Source of the DNA: Bromus sterilis
Taxonomy: Eukaryota; Streptophyta; Magnoliopsida; Poales; Poaceae
Assembly: GCA_950022295.1 (NCBI GenBank)
Contig: OX465601.1
Location: 112,487,501 to 112,551,500 of the forward strand
Direction: 5' to 3'
DNA: 64,000 nucleotides
Both the position numbers and the translations under genes were made by a program. The notes under the pieces were generated by a model, which was given only the letters and a program-made list of their open reading frames with translations, did not search any database and was not told the DNA's origin. Positions 34,844 through 44,699 of the stretch are shown here, piece after piece (position 1 is the stretch's first letter; every line of letters starts with the position of its first letter).

Positions 34844-36300
34844 TTATCCTTGCGCATCCTCGACTCATGGTACGTGAGTGTTCTCTGATATTCGACCCCT
34901 CAGAAGAGTAGTGATCCATCTAGTACCTAGAGTTCTCAACTAGTTTTGTAGGTTTTGAAAATAAACATGGATTGCCCAAAATACGACACCTATCACTAAT
35001 AGGCAAGAGCTCTTGACACCAAAAGTTCAAACATTACTCACAACAATACCTCAAAACTATTGCAAGTTACTACTAGAATTAAATAGCAACCTCAATCTCC
35101 TACTTTCAAGACAAGACACAAATCAGTGCAACAACCAACTCTCTTTAACAAGATAAACATGAAAACTAAAAAGAGTTCCAGCAAAAAACTAAACAAGAGC
35201 CAAGGCTCTTGCTAAAGACAAACTAAGACTAAAACTAAAGATGGCAGTAGCTATGAAAGGATAAAGAACACACAACAGCAAAAAGATAAGCAGGAAAAAT
35301 CCTATGATGTGTTATAGATTTTGAAAGTGGAGCGTGTTTCTCTCCCACACAAAGTAAGACGGGATCTAACTTGTTATGAACATCAAGCAAAGCTAAAGAA
35401 AACTAAAAACAAAACCTAAGAGCGAGACGCTCCAAGCATAGCACATAACGCATGAAGTGATAAAAATATAGTGAGACGAAGGACGAACTGATGATTGTTG
35501 ATGGAGAAGGGGATGCACGGGGGCATCCCCAAGCTTAGACGCTTGAGTCTCCTTGAATATTTATTGGGGATGCATGGGGGCATCCCCAAGCTTGAGCGCT
35601 TGACACTCCTGGATCTTCTTCCATCATCTTCCATCGCACACTTGAAAACTCCCTTCATAGATAACTCATCATAAGCTGATTAGAGAGGTTAGTACCCTTA
35701 ATAAATAATTTTTCCCCACTGGATATAAATATATTCTTGAAGAGATACTGTTTCTCAAGAGTGCCAAAAAGTTTTTGCAAAGAAAAGGCAAGCTTATGGT
35801 TTGCAAAAGTTAGGAGATACAAAACGTGGCAGAATCTGTGAAAAACAGAACAGCAGGTAGTAAAAAAAATTTAGGGGCACTTCTGCAACTCAAATCAAAA
35901 AACTCAGAACATACGGAAGTTTAGTAATTGTATAGAGCATACTGTGTAAAAAATTCAGCTCAAAAAGATAAACTGGGATTTTTCTGGATTTTTTCTGGTC
36001 ACGAGGACAGAATCTGTTTTCTGGACAGCATGTCACAACTTTTACTTCCCTTGCCGTAAGAGGCTATAACTTGGCACAAAGCTGAAAAATAAAGATACAA
36101 TGATGTTGCTACAGTAGTAAAAATCATCAATACACAAAAAAAAGTAAAAAGAAATCCTAAATTCGTTGCGGGCTGCCTCCCGAAAGCGCTTCTTTAAAGC
36201 CATTAGCTAGGCTTAATGCAAAAGAAGAATCAAGTTTTATCAAGAGAAAGAGAATAACTAGCCCGTTTAACGGACTCAAAAGGTAACTTGATTTTCTTTA
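34844..36300 (-). mobile_element. Non-coding middle of element B internal domain
   Basis: The sequence continues from 23800 across the A insertion and matches 1718-2855 of the other B copy. It includes paired GGGGCATCCCCAAGCTT blocks at about 35520 and 35580. A stretch CGGGAGGCAGCCCGCAACG (minus strand, about 36170) follows the gag-protease stop. No coding sequence is recognised. Confidence 0.75.
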
Positions 36301-36310
36301 TAGGGAAGTG

Positions 36311-38257
36311 TTACATCCCCTTTTTGAATGGGAAATGGAATTTTATATTCCCCTCTTTCATGTCAATAACCGCACCAACGGTGCGAAGAAAAGGGCGTCC
36401 CAAAATAATTGGACACAAAGGTTCACACTCTATATCCATAACAATAAAATCAACGGGAACATAGTTGTCATTGACAATGATAAGAACATCGTCGATCTTC
36501 CCCAAAGGTTTCTTTATGGAAGAATCAACAAGACGAACACCAAAAGAACAAGGCTCAAAGGTCTTCAATTCAAACATATCAAATATTCTTTTGGGCATAA
36601 CGGAGGTACTAGCTCCAACATCACATAAAGCATAGCAAGAGAAGTTATTTAATTTAATTTTGATCATAGGATCCCAACCATCATCTAGCTTCCTAGGTAT
36701 GGAGGCTTCTACTCTAAGCTTAGCTTTGATGAGAGCATTTGTGATATGCTCCGTGAAGAAAAGATTAAGTGTGCTAGTGTGGGGGTCTCTAGACATTTTG
36801 TGTAGCAAACTAATAACTTCTGAGAGGGTGCAACTATCAAAATCAATATCACTACTATCAAAGGTGGTAGTAGTGTCATCTAGGCTCACTTGTTTGAAAC
36901 CCTCTATGTCCATAGGAGTTTCCTTTTCTATGGTTGAGGTATTAGCATCACCATTAATAGGTCCAACGGGACTAGGAGTGCATTGGGTGCTAATAGTTTG
37001 GGTGTCCTCAACAATTTGGATAGTGGCAACTGTGTGGTGTGTAGGAAGGTTCTTAATTCTATCCTCTTCCTCTTTTTCTCTAGCCCATCTTTCTTTAAGT
37101 TTAGCCATCATCCTAATATTTTCATTAATTTTTAACTGGATAGCATTAATAGGAGTGGCCTTATTCTCCTCAAGGGGAGAGGTTCTAATTTTGAGCATCT
37201 CAATATCAAGGGCTAAGCTTTCTACCTTCAAAGAGAGATTATCTATTTTAGGTAATTTCTCTTCTACATTTTTGTTGAAGGCTTTTTGGGTAGTGATAAA
37301 GTCTCTAAGCATGCTTTCTAATTCAGAAGAGGGGTTCTTGTTGCTAGGGTAAGTGTTGTTGTTCCCATAGTTGGATGGAAACGGTCTAGGATTGCTAGCA
37401 AAATTTCCCCTATAAGCATTGTTGTTGAAGTTGTTTCTAGCAATAAATTTCACATCTACTTGTTCTTGGGCAACCAAAGAATTTAAAGGAACATCATGAG
37501 GATCAATAGAGGGTTGCTTGGTAAGTAGAGACATAATTAAGTCATCTTTTTCATTGAGGGAGGTAATTTCCTCGACAGAATTTACCTTCCTACCTGTTGG
37601 AGCGCGTTCGGTGTGCCATTGGGAATAATTGGTCATCATTTCATCGAGAAGCTTCGTGGTAGCACCAAGCGTAGTTGACATAAAGGTTCCTCCCGCGGCC
37701 GAATCTAACAGGTTCCGCGAGGTAAAGTTCAAGCCTGCATAAAAAGTCTGGATAACCATCCAGGTAGTCAAACCATGTGTAGGGCATTTCTTAACAAGAG
37801 ATTTCATTCGTTCCCACGCTTGGGCAACGTGTTCATTATCCAATTGCTTAAAATTCATAATGTTGCTCCTCAATTGGATAATCTTAGCAGGAGGGTAGTA
37901 CTTCCCTATAAAAGCATCTTTGCACTTATCCCAAGAATCTATGCTATTTCTAGGCAAAGATTGAAACCAGATTTTAGCATCTCCCCTTAAAGAGAAAGGA
38001 AAGAGCTTGAGCTTAAAAACATCACCTTCTACTTCTTTATACTTTTGCATATCACATAATTCAACAAAATTATTCAAGTGTAAAGCAGCAGCATCTCCAG
38101 CACCAGAGAATTGATCTCTCATAACAAGGTTTAGCAAAGAAGGTTTAATTTCATAAGAGGTAGCTGAAGTGGAAAGTTTGGCAATGGGAGTGCAGATAAA
38201 GTCTTGGTTGTTGTGACTAGTGAAGTCACACAACTTGGTGTTTTCAGTGGAACCCAT
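36311..38257 (-). CDS. Element B gag-protease polyprotein
   Basis: The frame is open from 38308. I prefer the Met at 38257 (MGSTENTKLCDF), giving 648 residues, because it is nearest to the usual gag start; the upstream Met adds 17. The retrotransposon gag core appears at about residues 65-175: LHLNNFVELCDMQKYKEVEG, FPFSLRGDAKIWFQSLP, FIGKYYPP and AQAWERMKSL. A Glu/Lys-rich linker follows. Near the C-terminus is an aspartic protease with DVGASTSVMP (active-site Asp) and IILGRPFLRT. The ORF ends soon after the protease and no pol follows. The intact frame suggests a recent insertion. It would form virus-like particles but needs RT and integrase in trans. Confidence 0.88.
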   Translation of the reverse strand: MGSTENTKLCDFTSHNNQDFICTPIAKLSTSATSYEIKPSLLNLVMRDQFSGAGDAAALHLNNFVELCDMQKYKEVEGDVFKLKLFPFSLRGDAKIWFQSLPRNSIDSWDKCKDAFIGKYYPPAKIIQLRSNIMNFKQLDNEHVAQAWERMKSLVKKCPTHGLTTWMVIQTFYAGLNFTSRNLLDSAAGGTFMSTTLGATTKLLDEMMTNYSQWHTERAPTGRKVNSVEEITSLNEKDDLIMSLLTKQPSIDPHDVPLNSLVAQEQVDVKFIARNNFNNNAYRGNFASNPRPFPSNYGNNNTYPSNKNPSSELESMLRDFITTQKAFNKNVEEKLPKIDNLSLKVESLALDIEMLKIRTSPLEENKATPINAIQLKINENIRMMAKLKERWAREKEEEDRIKNLPTHHTVATIQIVEDTQTISTQCTPSPVGPINGDANTSTIEKETPMDIEGFKQVSLDDTTTTFDSSDIDFDSCTLSEVISLLHKMSRDPHTSTLNLFFTEHITNALIKAKLRVEASIPRKLDDGWDPMIKIKLNNFSCYALCDVGASTSVMPKRIFDMFELKTFEPCSFGVRLVDSSIKKPLGKIDDVLIIVNDNYVPVDFIVMDIECEPLCPIILGRPFLRTVGAVIDMKEGNIKFHFPFKKGM

Positions 38258-38395
38258 AGTAGCAGCAAGTGTGGCAGATTTTTTTGTAGTTTTTGATAAA
38301 AGACACAAAGATAAAAACTGAAAGATAAACTAACAAGACTAAAAAACAAAGGTAAAGGGTAGTGTGCAACTCCCCTATCTTAGCACTCGGAGTCC

Positions 38396-38413
38396 CCGGC
38401 AACGGCGCCCGAA
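38396..38413 (-). other. Primer binding site of element B
   Basis: On the minus strand GGGCGCCGTTGCCGGGGA lies about ten bases after the LTR end. Except for its first base it matches the tRNA-Asp type PBS of Athila-like elements, TGGCGCCGTTGCCGGGGA, which is intact at 60333-60350. The T-to-G change may weaken priming. Confidence 0.7.
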
Positions 38414-38421
38414 AACTTGCT

Positions 38422-40013
38422 TGATAGCTTCTCGCCCCTTCGTTGGTTACCCCAACTGGAAGGTTTAAGATGTAGTGCAGCAGCAGTTTTCCCTCGGTGA
38501 AGATACCAAGGTTTTTCTCCAGTAGGACTCCAGAGATGATAAGTAGGTGTCAGCGGCGCAACTGACTCGGACCTGCACACAGACACAGATAACTTTGTTC
38601 CCAACAAAGTTCAGAGAGGTTCTCAATCTCTCCGGTCTTGTTGTTCACAAAAGAAGTAAAGTAAATATAGCTTGGAAACAGTAATGAGGATATGGACCGG
38701 GATACGTGATGTTCACTAGTGATGTCTCTCTCCCAAAAGACGATAAAACTGCTATGCGAGGTAAACAAATTACAGAAGGGAAATTGACAGGATTATAAAC
38801 GCACCGCAATGCTAACTATGCTACAAAAGAAAGGAAGAGGCTCAAAAGCATGGGCAGTACGCCAAAATAAGTAGACCGAAATCCATCTGCATCTACTACT
38901 AATCATCCACCTTGAGATATCTATCCAGAACATCTCGCTGGTATTAAGTTGCGAGCCCCACCCAAAGTGTAAACCCAAAGCAACAGACAAATGCATTAAA
39001 AAGAACTCTGCGTAAAGTAAACAATCCTTGTAACCGTGGTTACAAGCACCGTTATTTTCCCCCTTGTGGCAACATCACATCCCCTAGACTCATGTTTCTG
39101 TCACTCAAGCATGTCATCGGGGGGGGGGGGGCATGAACCCACAATCTAGCACAACGTTCCCTCTTGGAGTCACTACCTACTACTTGGCCAAAGCAATAAA
39201 CAGCAACGGAGAACATGCAAGAATTACTTAGGAACAAAAATATAAGAGATAAAAACCAAATATATTACTCTATCACAATCTGAACATAATCTCATAATCC
39301 ATCAGATCCCTCCAAACTCAGCATAGCAACAACAGAAATATTACAAAGGTGCCTCGATCATGTAGGGCAGCTCACGAGGTCTAGACAATGAAGATCAAAG
39401 AGGGGAGGAGAACATCACATAGCTACTGATCACGGACCCATGGTCCAAGGAAAACTACTCACGAGACATCCGGGGAGCATCCATGGTGGAGAGGAGACTC
39501 CCGGAGGTCAATCCTCCCTCCGGCAGGGTGCCGGGAAGAGGTCTTCTGGTGCTCCCGATCTCGGAAGCGCGGCGGCGGCGGAACAGAGGCGAGTTTGCGG
39601 AATAGGGTTCTCCTTCTGGAGTTTTCCCGTGACGGAGAATAAATAGGCGAAGGGGGGCAGCCAGAGGTGGACCAGGGGCCCCAGGCGCCCCCTGGCGCGG
39701 CCAGGGGTGGGGCCGCGCCGGGTGGCCGCCTGGGCCCCCCTGGCTCCTCTCTGGCCCCTCCCGGGCTCTTCTCGAAGCTTCCTGTATGCTGATTTTTCCT
39801 GTATTTTTCCCGGAATTTTTCTAGCACTTTTTATATGGGGGAAAACTGAAATAGAAAAACAGCAGAAAACAGGAACTGGCACTGGGGTGCACTGAGTTAA
39901 TAGGTTAGTCCAAATATGATCAAAAGTGTATGAAAGTGTATCTAGATCATAGCAATATCACACAAAACATGCATGGAGCAAGCAGAAATTATAGATACGT
40001 TTTGGATGTATCA
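38422..40013 (-). mobile_element. 5' LTR of element B
   Basis: 1592 bp. On the minus strand it starts TGATACATCCAAAACG at 40013 and ends GAAGCTATCA at 38422. It is highly similar to 20745-22353. TCGCT follows at 40014-40018. Confidence 0.92.
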
Positions 40014-40881
40014 TCGCTACGCAAGGAACGAGAGAAGCTATACCTCTACGTGGCAGCACGTAACAGTGTAGTAAACACAGCGCTCGTTGTCGAACGCACA
40101 GAAGTAGTCAAGGCCCAAAGCATCCAGAGACCAATCTACTACCTCAGCATGCTCCTGAACAAATCCCAGCAGCGGTACCCGCATTATCAGAAGCTACTAC
40201 TGGCCATCATCATGACCTCGAGAAAGGTGTCCCACTACTTCGACGAGCACCCTATCACAATCGTGAGCAGCGCACCACTCGCTGACATACTCAACAATTC
40301 TGGAGCAACTGGACGAGTCGCCGAGTGGAACATTGAGCTCAGCCCACGAGACGCAGTTCAAGCACCCAACAGCCATCAAAGCCCAAGTACTCCCAGATTT
40401 CCTGGTCGAGTGGACGGAGGTTCAGACACCAGGCCCCCCAGACCTATCAAGTTCATGGTCAATGTTCTTCGATGGGTCCAAGAGACAACAAGGAGCCGGG
40501 GCAGGAGTTGTGCTCATCTCCCCCAAAGGAACGAAGCTAAAATATGTCCTCCAGATCAACTTCAGTCACTTCTCCAATAACGAAGCAGAATACGAGGCAC
40601 TCCTCCATGGCATGCGCATGGCCAAAATGTGCGGAGCCACTCGCCTCATAATCTACGGGGACTCCAATCTCGTCGTCCAGCAGACGATGAGAAACTGCGA
40701 CGCAATAGCCGACAACATGGCGGCCTACCAGAAGCTCTACAACGCACTCGAAGGAAGTTTCGATGGTTGCGAGCTCAACTACATCACCAGGGCCAACAAC
40801 ACAGCAGCTGACGAACTCGCGAACATTGGTTCGACCCGAGGACCAGTACCACCCGGTGTTTTTCTCGAAAGCATCACCTAG
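40014..40881 (+). pseudogene. Element C pol part 1: gypsy RNase H plus archaeal-type RNase H
   Basis: The first segment (about 40020-40350) reads LYLYVAARNSVVNTALVVER, YYLSMLLNKSQQRYPHYQKL and HPITIVSSAPLADILNN, the C-terminal RNase H/connection region of Tat-type pol. A frameshift at about 40350 moves the frame. The second segment reads FFDGSKRQQGAGAGVVLISP, NNEAEYEALLHGM, IIYGDSNLVVQQ and NNTAADELAN, with all four acidic residues of the archaeal-type RNase H acquired by the Tat lineage. In-frame TAG codons at 40879 and about 40897 end it. RT upstream is absent. Confidence 0.85.
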
Positions 40882-40920
40882 AGATCCATCAAGGTATAGG
40901 CAGCAGCACCTAAAGCAGTC

Positions 40921-42269
40921 GTGGACGGCGAGGACGCAACAGACCTGGCGCAGGTGGCAGCAGCAAGCCCATCAGAAGGCACGAGCACCAGCACACCCGA
41001 CCGCACAGCTCCGACAGAGCTCGAAGGACCTGTCTGGGCAAAACCGTTCCTCCGATTCCTAATCGAAGGTACGCTACTGCAAGACGTGGCCAAAGCACGA
41101 CGCATCCGCCGACGATCGAAGGCGTTCACGGTGATCAACAAACAGCTATACAAGCGCAGCATCACCGAGATACTCCAAAGGTGCATCGACGAAGAGGACG
41201 GCAAAGCCCTACTGCTCAAAATCCACGAAGGCACCTGCGGGCACCATGCGAGCAGTCGAGTACTCGTGTCCAAAGCATTCCGAGCCGGGTTCTATTGGCC
41301 CACATCCATGAAAAACACAGAGGAAATCGTGCGACGTTGTGTCGCCTGCCAGAAATTCGCCAACAGGCCACACGCCCCCGCCTCAGAGCTCAAGACCATA
41401 CCACTATCCTGGCCGTTCGCCACCTGGGGACTCGACATGGTGGGCCCACTCAAGAAATCATCAAAGGGCGGAAGGACACATCTTCTCGTCACTGTCGACA
41501 AGTTCACTAAATGGATCGAAGCTGTGCCCATCACCAGCTCCACAGCCCTCACGGCTGTCAACTTCATCAAATCGATCATCTTCAGGTTCGGAGTGCCACA
41601 CAACATCATCACGGACAACGGCACGAACTTCACATCCGCAGAATTCCAGAACTTCTGCGAAGAACTGGGCATCAAAATCAATTATGCATCAGTCGCGCAC
41701 CCGCAGTCCAACGGCCAAGTGGAAAAAGCAAACGGCCTTGTATGCGGGGGAATCAAGAAACGGCTCCTCGCACCACTCGAACAAGCCGCCGGCAACTGGT
41801 AGAAGAACTCCCCGCGGTACTATGGAGCCTACGAACTACACCAAACACCGCGACCCAGTACACACCCTTCTTTATGGTGTACGGGGCAGAGGCAGTACTA
41901 CCACATGACCTCAAGTTCGGAGCACCTCGGGTCACCGGGTACGAAGAAGAAGAAGCAGAAGAAGCATTACAAGATGACAAAGATACAGCTGACGAAGCAA
42001 GAGATACAACCCTGGCAAAATCAGAGGGGTACCAGGACAAGCTACGCACCTACCAAAGCAGTCGCTTGCGCACTAGAACCTTCAACAAAGGTGACCTAGT
42101 CCTACGGCTGATACAAGAGAAGGTCCATAAACTTGCCCGCCAATGGGAAGGACCATTTGTAGTCTCAGAAGACATCGGAGGTGGCGCCTACAGGCTGAAG
42201 AACCCGAAGACAGACGAGGACGTGGGTAACCCATGGAATGTAGCAAACTTGCGACTGTTCTATCCATAG
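40921..42269 (+). pseudogene. Element C pol part 2: integrase, frameshifted
   Basis: The same frame resumes after two TAG codons. The zinc finger shows HEGTCGHHASSRVLVSKAF ... CVACQKFAN. The catalytic core shows WGLDMVGPLKKSSKGG, IITDNGTNFTSAEF and HPQSNGQVEKANG, giving D, D and E. At 41798-41802 one G is missing from AACTGG(G)TAGAAG. This ends the frame with TAG, and the rest (ELPAVLWSLRTTPNTATQYT, then KVHKLARQWEGPFVVSED, NVANLRLFYP) continues in another frame to the stop at 42269. The enzyme would be truncated after the core. Confidence 0.88.
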
Positions 42270-42350
42270 TCCCCATCGGTCAGACATGACTGGCAACTCA
42301 TGTACCCGCTCAACCGCAATAAAATAAATGTTGCCCAAATGCTGCCATCT

Positions 42351-43190
42351 CAAAGCACTCGGGGGCTTACGCATAAAATCCCCCCGAGAGACGCTATCGC
42401 CTACGCGATCTTAACCAAAGCACTCGGGGGGCTTAAAGCATAAAATCCCCCCGAGAGACGCTATCGCCTACGCGATCCTAACCAAAGCACTCGGGGGCTT
42501 AAGCATAAAATCCCCCCGAGAGATGCTATCGCCTACGCGATCCTAACCAAAGCACTCGGGGGCTTAAGCATAAAATCCCCCCGATAGACGCTATCGCCTA
42601 CGCGATCTTAACCAAAGCACTCGGGGGCTTAAAGCATAAAATTCCCCCGAGAGACGCTATCGCCTACGCGATCCTAACCAAAGCACTCGGGGGCTTAAGC
42701 ATAAAATCCCCCCGAGAGACGCTATCGCCTACGCGTTCCTAACCAAAGCACTCGGGGGCTTAAGCATAAAATCCCCCCGAGAGACTCTATCGCCTTCGCG
42801 ATCTTAACCAAAGCACTCGGGGGCTTAAGCATAAAATCCCCCCGAGAGACACTATCGCCTACGCGATCCTAAGCAAAGCACTCGGGGGCTTAAGCATAAA
42901 ATCCCCCCGAGAGACGCTATTGCCTACGCAGTCCTAACCAAAGCACTCGGGGGCTTAAGCATAAAATCCCCCCGAGAGACGCTATCATCGCTTACACGAT
43001 CTTAACCAAAGCACTCGGGAGCTTAAGAGCAAAATCCCCCTGAGAGACGCTATCGTCACTTAAGCGATCTTCACAAAAGCACTCGGGGGCTTAAGCATAA
43101 AATCCCCCCGAGAAGCGCTATCACCACCTACGTGAGCTCACCTTAAAAAATCGGGGGCTCAGGCATAAGCATTCCCCGAGACATGCTACG
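42351..43190. repeat. Tandem array of about 13 hairpin units, 65-bp period
   Basis: Unit starts (GCACTCGGGGG) fall at 42355, 42420, 42487, 42552, 42618, 42683, 42748, 42813, 42878, 42943, 43011 and 43079, with a worn unit near 43146. Most periods are exactly 65. Each unit contains CTCGGGGG, a 15-base AT-rich loop region and CCCCCGAG, so each can form a strong hairpin. The array starts 80 bp after the integrase stop of element C. Spacers are not unique, so it is not CRISPR-like. Confidence 0.95.
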
Positions 43191-43416
43191 GTCCAGTTAA
43201 AAAACACCAAGTTAGCAAGCTTCAAGTCTTCACCCGGACGACAAACAACCAAGACTCGGGGACTACTCCAGAGTTGAACCGCGAGGAAATACGCAAAGTT
43301 TTTAGCCTACGTTTGACTCTACAACTCAAACGTAGCCTCGGGGGCTACTCCCATCGGGGGCGCTGTCGCGCACCCGATAGAGCACACTAGAAAGTTGAAG
43401 TCAGCGCATCACGGGA

Positions 43417-43605
43417 GGAGTCGAAGACATTCCACGCTATCAGATGGAGTCGAAGACATTTCACGCTATGAGATGGAGTCGAAGACATTCCACGCTATCA
43501 GATGGAGTCGAAGACATTCCACGCTATCAGATGGAGTCGAAGACATTCCGCGCTATCAGATGGAATCGAAGACATACTGCGCTATAGAAGGAGTCGAAGA
43601 CAATG
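43417..43605. repeat. Tandem array, 29-bp period, about 6 copies
   Basis: Units of GGAGTCGAAGACATTCCACG plus CTATCAGAT start at 43417, 43446, 43475, 43504, 43533, 43562 and 43591; the last two are worn. The array lies in element C between the hairpin array and the antisense ORF. The frame is open through it (29 bp cycles all frames), but no protein motif is seen. Confidence 0.93.
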
Positions 43606-43998
43606 AATCACAGGAGTCAAAAACACAGTTTATTGCAAGATCTCAACCACAGCCTGAAGTCAACCATAAAGGTATAAAAGGACTCAACTAAATTTTGGAT
43701 AGAAGGCATCTCCTGTTACAAGAGGGAATTACCCAAGGAATTAAGACTTCTACATGTGTGCCCATGAGGGGTAATCGACTCTGATACAAGGGCATCACCA
43801 CAGACAAAGGAAAAAAAGGAATCTAGTAGAGGATGTCAATGACATAACAAAAGGATGAAGCTTGACTTATTTGTCGATGCTCCACCAGCTTCTTCTCCTG
43901 CTCCACCAGCTTCTTCTCCAGCTGCAGCTGCACGCCTTCTTCTCCGGCTGCACAGCTCCTTCTCCAAGTTGCCAGCGAAGATGAGGCCGCCTCCAGTT

Positions 43999-44616
43999 CT
44001 ACAAGGTCGCTTGGCATGCCCGCTTGATCGACGGCTTGACGTCGATGTCTTCTTCGGAGCTGATGGAGACGGCATCACCACCTGAGGAGTCGCCAGAAGA
44101 CGGAGCTGTAGAAGATGCAGGCGTAGGACTCCTCGACCTTGTGGAGATGTCGCTACTCGACTCCTGCAAGTGCGGATCCATGTTGTTGCCGCTTGGGTCT
44201 AACGCACGGACAGTGACAGTACTTTCACCGTCAAAACGACAGCTGAGCATATCGCCATCTCGCAAATTCAACCGCCGAGCAAACAAACTCCAACCAGAGC
44301 GAAGAAAAATCAAGCGGGAGCTATCAACCTCTAAGTCAACATAAGAAGGAGATCGAAAGCTCCCTTGAAGATGCAGAAGCAAGCCATCTAAGACACGTTC
44401 AGAGACAATGGCGGAAAAAGCAGAGGGAAGAAGAACGCAATTGGCGCTTTGGCCACGAACGCGTAAAAGAAAATCATAGCGCCAGAATCCCTCCTCCAAG
44501 GGAGAGGAGGAAGGCATTGGCACCACACCATGGCGACCACCACAGCATGAGCGTGGTGTACGGCCACCACGGCAACGAAGAACACGGCCACGACCAACAC
44601 CTCGCCTGGGAGCCAT
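43999..44616 (-). CDS. Antisense B3-domain-like protein in element C
   Basis: An intact 205-residue frame runs opposite to the retrotransposon, between integrase and the 3' LTR. I chose Met at 44616 (MAPRRGVGRG). The upstream in-frame ATG at 44694 overlaps a TATA box and would not be transcribed. Residues 1-35 are Arg/Gly/Cys-rich. About 44-143 follow the plant B3 DNA-binding pattern: WRYDFLLRVRG, VLLPSAFSAIV, a strand region, LIFLRSGWSLFARRLNLRDG and GDMLSCRF, including the GW..F and L..GD signatures. The tail is Ser-rich, then acidic (SSEEDID), then basic (KPSIKRA). A DNA-binding role is inferred. Tat elements such as maize Grande are known to carry antisense ORFs in this place. The B3 similarity is my reading of the pattern and needs a profile search. 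Confidence 0.65.
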   Translation of the reverse strand: MAPRRGVGRGRVLRCRGGRTPRSCCGGRHGVVPMPSSSPLEEGFWRYDFLLRVRGQSANCVLLPSAFSAIVSERVLDGLLLHLQGSFRSPSYVDLEVDSSRLIFLRSGWSLFARRLNLRDGDMLSCRFDGESTVTVRALDPSGNNMDPHLQESSSDISTRSRSPTPASSTAPSSGDSSGGDAVSISSEEDIDVKPSIKRACQATL

Positions 44617-44692
44617 GAGAGGAAGAAGAGCAGAAGGAAGAGGCAAAGAAGCAAGATGGATAGAGGCGAAACGCTGTGGAAGAGAAAGGCTC

Positions 44693-44699
44693 ATTTATA
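44693..44699 (-). promoter_or_regulatory. TATA box of the antisense B3-like gene
   Basis: On the minus strand TATAAAT is followed by a pyrimidine-rich leader (CCTTTCTCTTCC, CTTCCTTCTGCTCTTCTTCC) and then ATGGCTCCC at 44616. Initiation about 30 bp downstream gives a leader of about 50 nt, a typical plant arrangement. The position inside a retrotransposon implies its own promoter, independent of the LTR. Confidence 0.55.

Larger units (their letters stand above)
20745..40013 (-). mobile_element. Element B: Gypsy retrotransposon with gag-protease only
   Basis: Its LTRs are 20745-22353 and 38422-40013. TCGCT is duplicated at 20740-20744 and 40014-40018. On the minus strand it runs 5' LTR, PBS, gag-protease ORF, long non-coding part and 3' LTR. 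Without the nested element A the internal domain is about 5.0 kb. No RT, RNase H or integrase is present, so B depends on a partner for pol functions. The PBS type and gag style resemble Athila-related wheat families such as Fatima or Sabrina, but I do not assign a name. Confidence 0.9.

Noticed and set aside
36660..37352. 230-residue plus-strand ORF
   Set aside because: It is the antisense shadow of the element B gag-protease frame.
42351..43190. CRISPR-like regular array
   Set aside because: The context is eukaryotic, whole units repeat, there are no unique spacers and no cas genes.
43355..43375. A second LTR start (CTGTCGCGCACCCG after GGGGGCTAC) within element C
   Set aside because: The confirmed LTR with target duplication begins at 45873, and no partner copy of a 43363 LTR is found.
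43395..43691. 98-residue ORF through the 29-bp array
   Set aside because: The frame is open only because of the repeat; no start context or motif supports a gene.
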